Positions 11,833-22,841 of a DNA stretch of 64,000 bases are shown one piece after another. The notes below the pieces were generated by a model, which saw nothing but the letters and a program-made list of their open reading frames with translations, was not told the origin of the DNA and did not search any database. The stretch is from Adineta steineri (lineage: Eukaryota; Rotifera; Eurotatoria; Adinetida; Adinetidae), in the NCBI GenBank assembly GCA_905250115.1, contig CAJNOI010000019.1:246030-310029 (forward strand). The letters run 5' to 3'. The position numbers and the translations under genes are program-made. The first letter of the stretch is position 1. Every line of letters starts with the position of its first letter.

Positions 11833-12321
11833 GTTAATAATATTAAGATCATACAATAAATGAAAAGATTATTTAAATGATTTTTTTTATTTAATCGATT
11901 TTCTTGATTAGAAATATGTATGGGATTTATTCTAAGAATTAATGAAAAAGGAATCTAAAATCTAAGAAATGAAAACAGATGATTTGTTGAATTTATGTTC
12001 TTTTAAGCAGACATAGGAGATGTACAAATAAGTGAAGGTTCACAAACGGGAAACAATGGCGATACATACTGCACAAATATGTAAAAGTGACATCTATAAA
12101 TAAAAAAATTAGACGAAAAAAATTTTTCTTATTGAAAGATATATTTTATTTGATATTAAGAAAAATTTTAAATAATAATTTTAATTTTTTTAAATAAAAA
12201 TTTTCTTTGACATGAAAAAATGAAAATTTGGTTGCCTAGGCAATGTTGTTAATAATATGTCGATCAGGGGAAACATCAAATGCTTATTAAGCATTCGTGT
12301 ATCTGAAGTTTTGCCGTAAAT
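11833..12321. promoter_or_regulatory. Divergent promoter region between PRRC2 and CCDC40 homologues
   Basis: 489 nt separate the two start codons, which point away from each other, so both promoters must lie here or overlap 5' leaders. The half next to CCDC40 is very AT-rich except for the X-box-like palindrome at 12231-12244. Confidence 0.55.
12231..12244 (+). promoter_or_regulatory. RFX X-box-like palindrome upstream of CCDC40
   Basis: GTTGCCTAGGCAAT is an almost perfect inverted repeat matching the RFX X-box pattern (GTTRCC, 2-nt spacer, GGYAAC) except for the last base. It lies 78 nt before the CCDC40 ATG, within the distance typical for X-boxes of ciliary genes. RFX factors are the known drivers of ciliary genes in animals. 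Confidence 0.6.
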
Positions 12322-15300
12322 ATGTCACACTATGATGATGATGATAATGATGTTATCACTGGCGACCAAGGTTTAATTTTTTGTTGGAATGATTAGATTT
12401 ATAATAAATTAAGTATTATTTAGATCCAACAAGTGAAACAAATAATGCATTGTTAAACGGAAATGATTATCCAAATAGTCCAATGGATGGTGTACAGGAG
12501 TTCCGTACGTTATTTTGCTTATTTAAATTTTGATCCTATTGATTGTAAACAATAATAGAAAAAGAAAACAGTTTTAAGAAAAGATAAATATGATATGTCC
12601 TTGCCATCATTAGTCAACAACTGACAAAGTTTTTCTTCATTAATCATAATAAACTAATATTAGAAATGAGATCTACACTAGAGATATCAATATTTATGTT
12701 CTTAAAGAGCAACAGAAATGTATTTGACCTTAGAATTAAAGTAACTGACGAGATATATGCAAGCAACATCTCAAATTATGTCTCGTGTTTTTTTGAAAAT
12801 CACACTGTTATTTTAGCGACATAAGGAATTAGAACACATAGTGTCATATTATATTTCGAGAATTTCTAGGCACTATGATCAATCAAGTAATTTGATCGTC
12901 TATTGAAACGATAGTACATCGTACTATCTTATAATCATACTTATGCCAATGAGAATACTTTCCAAGTTTATATTATGATGAAGGCATATAAGAGATAAAA
13001 TATTTCGAAATCAAAAACAAAACTTTTTTAATAATGTGTATGTTTCTTCTTTTCGAGCAGAAGATGGCCTCACGGAAGATGAACAATCGGTGGTTGTATT
13101 GGATCCAAACCATCCACTTATGGCTCCATATCAAAAAGCGCTTAAAGAGTATCTCGTTAAACAAGAGGAAAAATTTAATATCCAATTACGAGAAGCTGAC
13201 AATGAACTAAAAGTAAAAAAAAACCAAACATCTTTTTGTAACATTCAAAAATACCATAATAACTTTTTTTTCTATAGCAAATGCGTGATAAACGTGAGGG
13301 ACTCGGTGTAACTTTGTATAATCTTCAACAAGAACTAGCACGTCATCAAATGTTACTCGAAAAAGAACATGATCATTATGGCGAAGTAAACCAAGATCGA
13401 CAACGTATTGATCAAGAATTGACACAAACAAAAGATAGACATTTAAAGAAAAAAGATGATCTCGATACACAAATGAAACAAAGTATTCATCGAAATAATT
13501 TATCAAATAAAAATTTCATTCATTTTTTTTTGTAGCTTTGGATACTCAAAAAGAACGTGATGTTCTTCAACGTCGATTGTACTATTTAAGTAAAGCTAAA
13601 AATGATGTACGTAATGATCTATCAACAATGCGTCGAGCAACAGAAAAAGTCGATTCTGAAGTAACAAAACTTGAAGCAGATAAAAAAGAACAAGTATGTT
13701 CAAAAATAGTTTTATAAAAATAAAATTAAGCTTTGTATTATAGGATTTTTTTGTTAATCGTCTTGTACAACGAGTTGATATGTTTCGAGAAGAAATAGCA
13801 CAAAATGAATATCAATTAAAAGTTCAAAGTAAGTTTTTATTTAGTATGATTTATTTTTAAAATTGTTTTTCTTTAGTGGAGGAACGAAAACATATCACTC
13901 AAACATTAACTGAAGCAAAACTTGAATCAGAAACATTAGAATTAGAAAAAAAACAATTAATGCAAAACTGGAACAGTTGTTTAATTGGTATTCGAAGACG
14001 TGATGAAGCACAAGCAACAATGAATGAAGCTGTCAGGTTAGAATTAATAAAATTTATTTACCAATATTACACGAAATTTTATAAATAGTATTTCAGAGCG
14101 ATGAATTGCTACTTTTTTTGGAAGTGGGCTTCAGACGCGAGGGTTTTACGAGATATTTAGGATCTTTTGGGTGTATGATAGGTCAAAAGAATAGGACTTT
14201 AGCTATTATTTGGTGATTCTCATAATGTAAGAAATCAATATAGAGTTTTTTTTATCTCATAGATTTGTTTACATTGAAAACTAAATAATCGTATTTGAAA
14301 ATGAATTCAGTCTATAAATCTTTGCTAAGATTATATCATTTAGTCTTTCTGATGTAGGGCCCCAAAGATTTGAAAGATACTTTAATAGACTAAATAATAC
14401 CAAATTTCAAGATAAAATAATCAACAGATGATAGCTAATCTGTGTCAGGCGAGAAATGATTCCCAAGGGATTTCAACCTTTTCCACTAATAAACAGAACC
14501 TAACGAATCCAAAAATAATAAAACGAGTATTAAAGTTTATAAGAATAGAAGCGTAGGCACTCTTCTCAACGCCCTCAAACTGTGATTGACATAGCCAGAG
14601 TACGACCAGCTCAATCATGTTACATACATTAATTCCCTAGGGATTTCACTAACAGCTTCAGAAAGTAGTATTTATAGTAATTGAAACATATACATTACCA
14701 TAGAAAATACAATCAGCATTTGTTGAATTCCTTCGAAATCTATTAATATTTTATTTCATCTAATTAGATTACAAAATCAACGTATCGATACAATGCATAC
14801 TGAAATGGAATCATACAAACGTTCAATTGTAAAAGAACAAGAACTAAATGAAAAACTTACATTAGTTTTAAATCGAACAAAATATGAAATACAAAATCTA
14901 GAAAAACTACTCGAAATAAACAGTGAAAAATCCGAAACAACTAAACAAGAAATGTCAACGTATACAAAAGCACTCGAAGAAACTCAACATATGCTTAATC
15001 GTGTTAATAATGTAATTGAAAAAAAACTATCTACTTTATTCTTCATAAAATTTCTTTTGTTTTTTTTTCGATAGGAAAAAGCTGAAAAACAACATGATTT
15101 AGATATCTTACGACGTGATATTGAAAAAGAAAGTCAAGAATGTAACAAATTAGAAGATGAAATTTATCAACGTGTTCAAGAACAATTAACTGCTGAAAAA
15201 GCTGCTGAATATAGTTCGAAATTACGTTTTAAACTTAAAGAATCTACACGTGAAATTGTATGTATATATCATTTTATTCCCGGTGAAAATATTTATTATT

Positions 15301-17365
15301 TCTTTTAGGAACGTAATTTATCTAAACTTGAAAATGATATCTCACGTGCACGATTAGAAAAAACATATTTATTAACAAATATTCAACAACTTGAAGCACA
15401 ATCAAAAGAATATAATGATCAAATAATGGATAAAAATCAAGTTATAACACGTAGTGAACAAGAAATCAAACGACGTGTTTTATTAATTGAACAAAAACAA
15501 AATCAAATTGATTTAATGAATAAAAAATTAGAACATTTAAAAGAAAAAGCTGGTGGTGTTGAATTAGGACCATTAGAAATTGAAGTATTAAATTTACAAA
15601 AATCTATAGCACAAACAGCAAAAGAAATTTTCGAACTTGAACAAACATGGTTACGAGGACAAAATGAATTAGTACGTTTAACAAATGAAAAAGATGTATT
15701 AGAAAAAGATACCGATGCAATGAAATTAAAATATACAATTTTAACATCAAGAAAAATTCGAACTGAAAGTAAATATATGTTTTTGTATTCTCTTTCTCGT
15801 ACAGAAGAGTCCAGTAATCATAAATTGTTTGCTTGCTTGTGTGTCCGCAGGGTCAAAAAAACATCGGAAACCGATTTTTCGAAAAAGATATTTCTAGTAG
15901 TATTTCGAAATCTGAGGTCTGTTAGGTGACCATGGTGAGGGGCAGGTGAAAGGTCAAAAAAACATCGAAGATCGATTTTTCACGGTTTGAATTATTTTTC
16001 TAGTAAATGTGAAGAGGATACATTTCTGCGAGAAAGAGCTAAGCGAGTTCTCGGATGAGCGTTACTTGTTTAATAAACAAAAGTATTTATTTTATTTTTT
16101 TCATAAAGATACAATTAAAAATATGGAAACTGATTGTACGCATTTAAAACGACAAATGGAATTATTAACACTTGATTTAGAACGTTTAAATAAATTGATT
16201 TATAAAGAAGCAACAAATAAACATTCATTAGAACGAAACAATCTTTTATCAGAAGGTGATTTTGTTCGAGAATTAAAAGTTTGTATTTATTATTTTGGAA
16301 TTGTGATAATATTTTGTTTTTTTGGAAATGAATAGATAGCTGAAAAAGATGCTATACATATGGAACAAGAATTAGTTGAAATACGAAAGGAAAGAGAAAA
16401 TCTTTTAGCAAATCTTGTCGAAGCAGAGTATGTTTGTTGAATTAAAAAAAAATATATTAAATCTTTTTCTAATAGAAAACAAATTATGTTTTGGGAACGA
16501 AAAATTCAGTTAGCAAAAGAAATGAAATCAGCTGTTGATTCTGAAACTGGTCAAGGTGAAATACGAGCAATGAAATCTGAAATTCATCGTATGCAAGTAA
16601 GACGATACAAAAAAAACGATTTTTGTTTACTTTTTAATTTAAATTCTTAAGGTTCGTTATGATCAATTATTACGACAACAAGAAAAATTAATTCGAGATA
16701 TGGAAACAAGTGTATTACGACGAGATACAATTGTTACTCGAGGAGAATTTCAACAAAAAATACCACAAAATAAAGCTACTATGCAAAGTACTGTACAAAA
16801 GAAAATTACCGATTTACAAAGAAAAATACGAGATTCAACTCAAGTAAGTTTTTTTCAGATCTATCGATCATTACTTAAACATTCTCTCTGTTTTAGCACG
16901 CTGCTGAACTTGAACAGCAACTTGATGAATATAAGAGTATTCAACAAGAACATGTGACACGTATGACTGAACTTGAACAACAAAGAGATCAAGCGACACA
17001 TGACAATACTAAACTTGATGAACGTATTGCAGAATTAAATTCACGAAAAAATATGGTATGTGATTTGATTTTTTCTTTCATTTGATTTATTTTTCGTTTA
17101 GATGTTTATCACATTAACTGAAAAACAATTACGAGCGAAATATTATGAACAAATAAAAGAAGGAAAATATGTTAAAGTTCATCAAACACCAGATGCAGTT
17201 AATGCAGCACGTGAAAATCAAGTAAATCGTTTAAGATATTTTGAAGCAATTTTACATGGTTTATCTGAACGTTGTCCACAATATCATCGTCAATTTATTC
17301 CCATACAAGATATGCTTCGAAAACGATTAGCAGATCAAGTCGGTCGTCCATCATCCAGTCAATGA
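12322..17365 (+). CDS. CCDC40: CCDC40, axonemal ruler coiled-coil protein
   Basis: Sixteen exons: 12322-12370, 12424-12504, 13061-13212, 13278-13482, 13536-13693, 13744-13828, 13877-14036, 14768-15011, 15075-15257, 15309-15768, 16109-16278, 16336-16427, 16476-16596, 16652-16843, 16897-17055, 17102-17365; 2775 nt, 924 residues. An acidic N-terminus is followed by coiled coil over nearly the whole length. Landmarks shared with animal CCDC40: [11 protein letters not shown] then [64 protein letters not shown], and [20 protein letters not shown]. With CCDC39 it forms the 96-nm ruler that sets inner dynein arm and nexin-dynein complex spacing on motile cilia. Introns 7 (731 nt) and 10 (340 nt) are much longer than the rest and carry unusual sequence. 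The last exons end 103 nt from the convergent GPCR gene. Confidence 0.95.
14037..14767 (+). other. Long CCDC40 intron 7 with probable inserted sequence
   Basis: 731 nt against about 50-70 nt for most introns of this gene. Composition is less AT-rich than neighbouring introns. Two similar short segments, ATTCCCAAGGGATTTC (near 14459) and ATTCCCTAGGGATTTC (near 14631), are repeated about 170 nt apart. No coding frame or clear terminal repeats seen. May be a relic of a mobile element. Confidence 0.35.
15851..16003 (+). repeat. Two copies of a short repeat inside CCDC40 intron 10
   Basis: GGTCAAAAAAACATCG occurs at 15851-15866 and again at 15952-15967, exactly 101 nt apart. Each copy is followed by a variant of RARAYCGATTTTTC and further on by TTTCTAGTA. 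The unit has hairpin potential (ATCGAAGATCGAT). The surrounding sequence is richer in G than ordinary introns here. Confidence 0.6.
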
Positions 17366-17427
17366 TCTTATGTTGTAGACTTTATTTTTCATTTCCGTTT
17401 GTTTTTCTCTTTTTTTCTTCTTTTTTA

Positions 17428-17433
17428 AATAAA
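17428..17433 (+). promoter_or_regulatory. Poly(A) signal of CCDC40
   Basis: AATAAA 63 nt after the CCDC40 stop codon, in the short space before the convergent receptor gene. Confidence 0.6.
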
Positions 17434-17468
17434 CAAACTTGATATAAATTAAAAATCAAATCAATTTT

Positions 17469-20400
17469 TTATTTTCTATGTTCATTATTAAATGAAACAA
17501 TACATCGAGTTCGATTTTTAAAATGTGTAAGTGGTACTGGTGATGGAGATCGCGATAGAGTTAAATGTGAGAATGCTACTGGTGATATTGATCGTGATAT
17601 TGGGAGATGATTTATTGGTGAACCATGATAACTCATTAAATGTATATTATTTAATGATGTTTGTAATGGACGAACTTCACGATAAAAATTATGTTGTTGT
17701 TGAAGTTGATAAGGACTTCGATTTTGATGTTTTTGTAATAGATACGCTTGAATAGCACGAGTATCAGTTTTATAATGTCGTCCTGTATCCGAAGATGCTG
17801 AACATTGACAATGACAATTACATGTATACCATGAACGAAGAAGTTTAACAACTGTTTGACGTAAACGTGATGATATAATTAAATATGTTATTGGTTGTAA
17901 TGCACAATTAAGAAAAACAAGTAATCGAACAGTATTTAATAACGACTCAAATAATAATTGATTCATAAATTGTTTTTGAAATATTTCATTATGTACGATA
18001 TATAATAAATTTAATAAACGATATGGTAAAAGAAGAAGTATATACAATAAAATAACGATAAAAAGCATAATAATAACTTGAAGATGTTGTGTTGAATGAG
18101 AATTAGTTGAATTTTTATCTAAATCATTTTGTCCTACGGATGAAGATATAATTACAGATCTTGTGGATGTATTTTGCAAACCTTTTAGATAACGTCGATT
18201 TGTTCTAGCTGTTGATGGTGTTGACGTGGATGTTGTAGTTGAATGTGGTACTGGAATTTTCATATGGGTTTGTGCGATTGATTTTGGTTGATATTGTTTT
18301 TCTTGAATAAGATTGGGTGAAAGAAATCGATAATGATTCGTATGATTTTGTGTTGATTGAATAGGTTTTGTTGAATATTTTTTTGATGCAAGAATTATAC
18401 GTATAGCTTGTCCATAAATAACAATAAGAAAAATACCTGTTATGAAATAAGTCGAAACAAGTAAGAATATTACATATGTACGTGACCAAATTTCTTCTGC
18501 TGCTGTATGACAAGAAGGTTCATGTATTAAATATGTTATATTTGTACCATTTAGTGTTGTAATTGTTGTATTTGAAGGTAGATGTTCGTATGTAGTTATT
18601 GCAAATAAAGGTAAATTGACTAATATGGCAAATATCCATAGAATACATAATGTTTGCGGATAATTACGTATTTGTTGACGAATAACATCACCTTGTAAAA
18701 AACGTGGAACACCAGCTGGATAACAACGATGTATAGTTAAAACAAGTAAAAATGCGAGTGCTGCATGCATGGCGACTTGTTGACAAAATGGAATTAAATA
18801 ACCTATAGAAAGAAAATTTATTGATTATAAAAATACTTCAAGGAAACTAGCAAAAAAATTAAAATGATGAATAACGACATGTCAAGTGATCTATTACTTG
18901 TTGTTTAAAACAAATAGTTACTATTCTAGTAATTGAAAAAAGACTCTATGAATAAATTGACTCATTGGAATCCGAAACTGGATTCTAAATTTAATACATG
19001 AATTTCTTTGTAACATGTTCTATATTTATCTATACCATTGAGTTAATCCTTGGAATATGCTACTTGACATATCAGCTGTCGTCAGTATCACCTTTCTCAT
19101 TTATATTAACATTAGTTAATATTTCTAATTCTGATGAAAGAAAACATTATTAATAAAATGTTATTTTGATTAAATTCTATACATTTCATTTTGTAAAAAT
19201 GCACTTTTAGAATCAATCTGACGACATTAATAAATAATAGCAAAAGTTTCTTGACATTAAGTTTTATGCACTTTACTAATTATATATACAAATATGATGA
19301 AAAATCGTATTACTATTGACCTTATGTCTTCGGTATGCTTATAGATGTATAATAATTCTATTTTCAATCTTCTAAATTGAAATGAAACATCACGCGATAT
19401 AATAATTTATATTTAGTTATCATGAATTATTGAATAATAATATATTGTGTGATCTATTCTTATGAAAAATGATGATGAAACCTGATTATATCATAGATAT
19501 CCTAAAAAGTATATGAATATTTAAAACAACCTGTGTCGTTCTTCAAAAATCGATTTAGATCTAGGCATATATATATTAGAACTGTGATGGAGAGAATTTC
19601 CAGATCTATACTATGAGGATCAAGGAACATATTCATTGAATAAGTATCAAGAATAGCTCATTTAGTAATCTAAAAATTCTATCTCTTTTCATGCATAATA
19701 TTTCAATTTTTGTTTGTTTAAAAAAAGCAGAAGAGTGTAAAATGTCAAAGAGTTCTTTTTTTATAAATATTTAAACTTTGAGTATAGAAAAAAAGGAGAT
19801 AACAAATTCAAGAACTCAAAAATGTCTTAACAAATTTCAAAAAAATGAATTCAATTGCTTAAAATGTCTGCACACTTTTCACTGTGCTCTCAAACGACAT
19901 ATCTTTCTGATAGTTTTCTTTGAGTAGACTATGCCAAATAGAATAAAGAAAGAGAAAATGACATTTGAATAACACATATCAATGTTATCAATTATTTTTT
20001 CAAGTAAACTTGACTTCTAATTAGAAATGAATAAATTCGAATGATATATTGAATATGTCACGAACTTAACTTCTTTTGATGAGTGACAGAAAAATGCCTG
20101 ACAAAAATTTGATAGCATACAAAAGGCTAGAACAATAGTCATGTACTTGCACCTGAGGTCACATTGAACATTGTAAATTAAATATTCTTATATTATATAT
20201 TAAATCAATACATACTAATTTATTTTTTCAACATTATTTATATATATATATATGAGGAGAAAAGTACTCCAAGCACGTTATTATCTTGCTAGAATTAACT
20301 ATAGATAATAATAAAAAAAATACTTTAATACGCTAGAAGCATTTTGTTAATAGCAATACATTTCTCATTTCCTTATATATATATATATATTCTTTTGTAT

Positions 20401-20939
20401 TTTACACGAAATATTTCTTTATTAATTGTCTAACATGCTTGGATAGAAATGCTATTATTATGGGTACTTATAGCTAAAAGCAAATTTTAACAAATATATA
20501 CTATTTTATTTCGAATTTATACTAATTAATTGTATTCAATATTTCATATAGATTATTAGCAATAAAAATAATTCGATAATTGATAATCTAATTTTAACTC
20601 AAAAAAAAAATTTAATCCTTGTAAACATAAATATCATGACCCACATTTTTAACAACTCATTGTTTTTTTTCATATTAAAAAAAAGAGAAACTTACATGTA
20701 AACATTCCTAAATAAAATCCATCACCAGAACCAAATGCTACAGTTAAACGTTCTGGTAAACAACTAAGTATAAGAAGAATATCAGCGATATTAACATTAA
20801 TTATATAAAAATAAGTTGATGTATGCATGGATTTATCTCGAAGTATTGCTATAATAATGATTATATTAGCGACAAAAGCAATTAATATAATCAATGCAAA
20901 AACAGCAAACCATGATAAAGTAAATAGATCTGCCGACAT
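17469..20939 (-). CDS. Rhodopsin-type GPCR, probably a peptide receptor
   Basis: Two exons, 20939-20696 and 18802-17469, with a 1.9-kb intron in TM3; 525 residues. All seven helices are seen: TM1 (ALIILIAFVANIIIIIAIL), TM2 (INVNIADILLILSCLPERL), a Cys before TM3, TM3 ending in TIHRCYPAG, TM4 (LCILWIFAILVNLPLFAI), an extracellular loop with NTT, NGT and NIT glycosylation sites and a Cys, TM5, a long Thr/Ser-rich third loop, TM6 (LLYILLLLPYRLLNLLY) and TM7 (LVFLNCALQPITYLIISSRLR). TM2 keeps the NxxxAD signature Asp. The DRY motif is HRC and NPxxY is QPITY, so both switches are altered while the TM3 Arg is kept. A Cys cluster (CNCHCQC) after helix 8 may be palmitoylated. The ligand is unknown. 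The stop codon overlaps an AATAAA. Confidence 0.86.
18803..20695 (-). other. 1.9-kb intron of the GPCR gene
   Basis: AT-rich with TA-dinucleotide tracts near 20236-20252 and 20378-20390. No coding frame, RNA gene or terminal repeats seen. Much longer than most introns in the window. Confidence 0.5.
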
Positions 20940-22841
20940 GAATCTAGGTTAGTTGAACTAAAAGAAAATATCTGAAGAAAAAAAAATAATTTTCAGTAAT
21001 ACAAAATAAAAAAATATCAGTTGTCATAACTGTCATATTTATATTCGCAATAAATCATGAACATTTCCGATGGCACTTTCGATTACTTATCCCTCGTATT
21101 TTATCGTCAACGAAAGACAAGATCTAGACATGCCGATGTACTAGGATGAAAAACATGCGCTATCCGATCCACTTTTTCTTTTTCTTTCCTACTATCAATG
21201 TTGGTCTGAATTATATTTATATACAATAAAAAATCCCACATAAAAATAGAAAGAAAGAAACGAGATGATCGTCTGTTATTTTGTAGTTTTTGAAAAAAAA
21301 AATATAATAAAACAGTATATGTTGTCTTCACAGTCTAATAAATGTCATCATTATTTTATGTAACAATCGTCATCAACATAGAAAAAATATGAAGTGAAGT
21401 TAATCTTCTTCCATAATTATTAACGATAATGTCTTGATGACAATTTCCATTCACCCATACACATATCTCGTAATAATAATACGTCATGTTTTTCCTGTTT
21501 GTATTAGGAAGTAAACAAATTAACTTACTTCGAATATTAGTCAATGAATTTTCCAAGTTAAATATAAGACATTACAAATCGATCTTATAATAAGAATATG
21601 AAATTATAGGTGTTGTATGTAAGCTTAGCATTTTTAAGTAAAATAAAAGAATCTTTTTTTTCTACATCAGGAAACTTACAGAAAACAGGATAGATGATCC
21701 ACAGGTTTTTTCCGGTTTCTCTATACTTCATTAGAAAATTGAGTATATATGTATCTATTAACAATTCTGGTTTTGTTTTGTCAGCTTAACATTTCTAATT
21801 TTCTATCCTGATTCTAGAACAAAATGAAGATGTAGTGCACTTTAAGATCTTAATGCGATAAACTAAGTATAGAAGAAAAAAAATTAAAAAGAAAAAAAGT
21901 AATTTTTAGAATTATACGTGACGTTACACTCTTGTTGTTCTGCCTCTTAAATTCGAGATTATTTTAAATCAAAAACTTTCAGTAATCATGTGCTAACATC
22001 AAACAACGCAATTTTTTTTAGAAAATATATATAGCTTATGCTTTGATTATGTAAATGTTACAATTATACTTCTAGAACAAATTTTTAACATACTTTTAAT
22101 TTATTCTTTTCTAAATTTGGAGTTACATTGTTTGTGTAACCTTTAGATTCCTATGACTTATATAATAATTGAAAGAGAAAAGAAAGATAGTTTTTTTTTA
22201 TTCCGTAAAAGATAACAAATATGAATCGAAGGAAATAAACAAAGACAGTGGAAATGAAATTGATTCTGTCCTTTTCAAATGTCAATATCATGTCTGTAGC
22301 TGATGAAAATATGCAGAAATCTATAGTCTGGTTTGTGTCAATGAGTTCATTAAATTCCACGAAATTCATTTCCTTTTAGACAATAATGACGTACTTAATA
22401 AGACTTTTATATTAGTTCTTTTAGATATTCTTTGTATTTTACAAGCATTCATTATATTGAGGATATTAAAGTTTTAGAATTATTTATTATTTGATAAGAG
22501 TTTTTATCATTTCAACAGTAGTTCTTATGTAGTCTCAAAAAATAATTGTTTTTGTAAACATCGATTTCTTTTTTATTGATATGCTAATAAAGAAAAGAAT
22601 ATAATCATTTTTTTCTTTTGACTCGTTTTTCTTAAACAAACAAACAAAAAAAAAACAGAATAATACACATAAATGAATTCTGTGAGTGGGCGTGAATGTA
22701 TGTTGTTGTTGTTGTTGTCTTTTTTCTTTAAAGATGTAAAGTACAATCCTATAAGGATTGACTGACTGTTAAAAGTAACAGTTGCGTATACACAAATTTG
22801 AAATCAAGAACGAAGAAGAGAAAAAAAGAAAATGTTTTTCT
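20940..22841. other. Intergenic region between GPCR and zinc-finger genes
   Basis: About 1.9 kb without a supported gene. It holds the upstream region of the minus-strand GPCR and the 3' region of the zinc-finger gene. A TTG repeat is seen at 22702-22718. Open frames here are AT-rich and lack family features. Confidence 0.45.
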
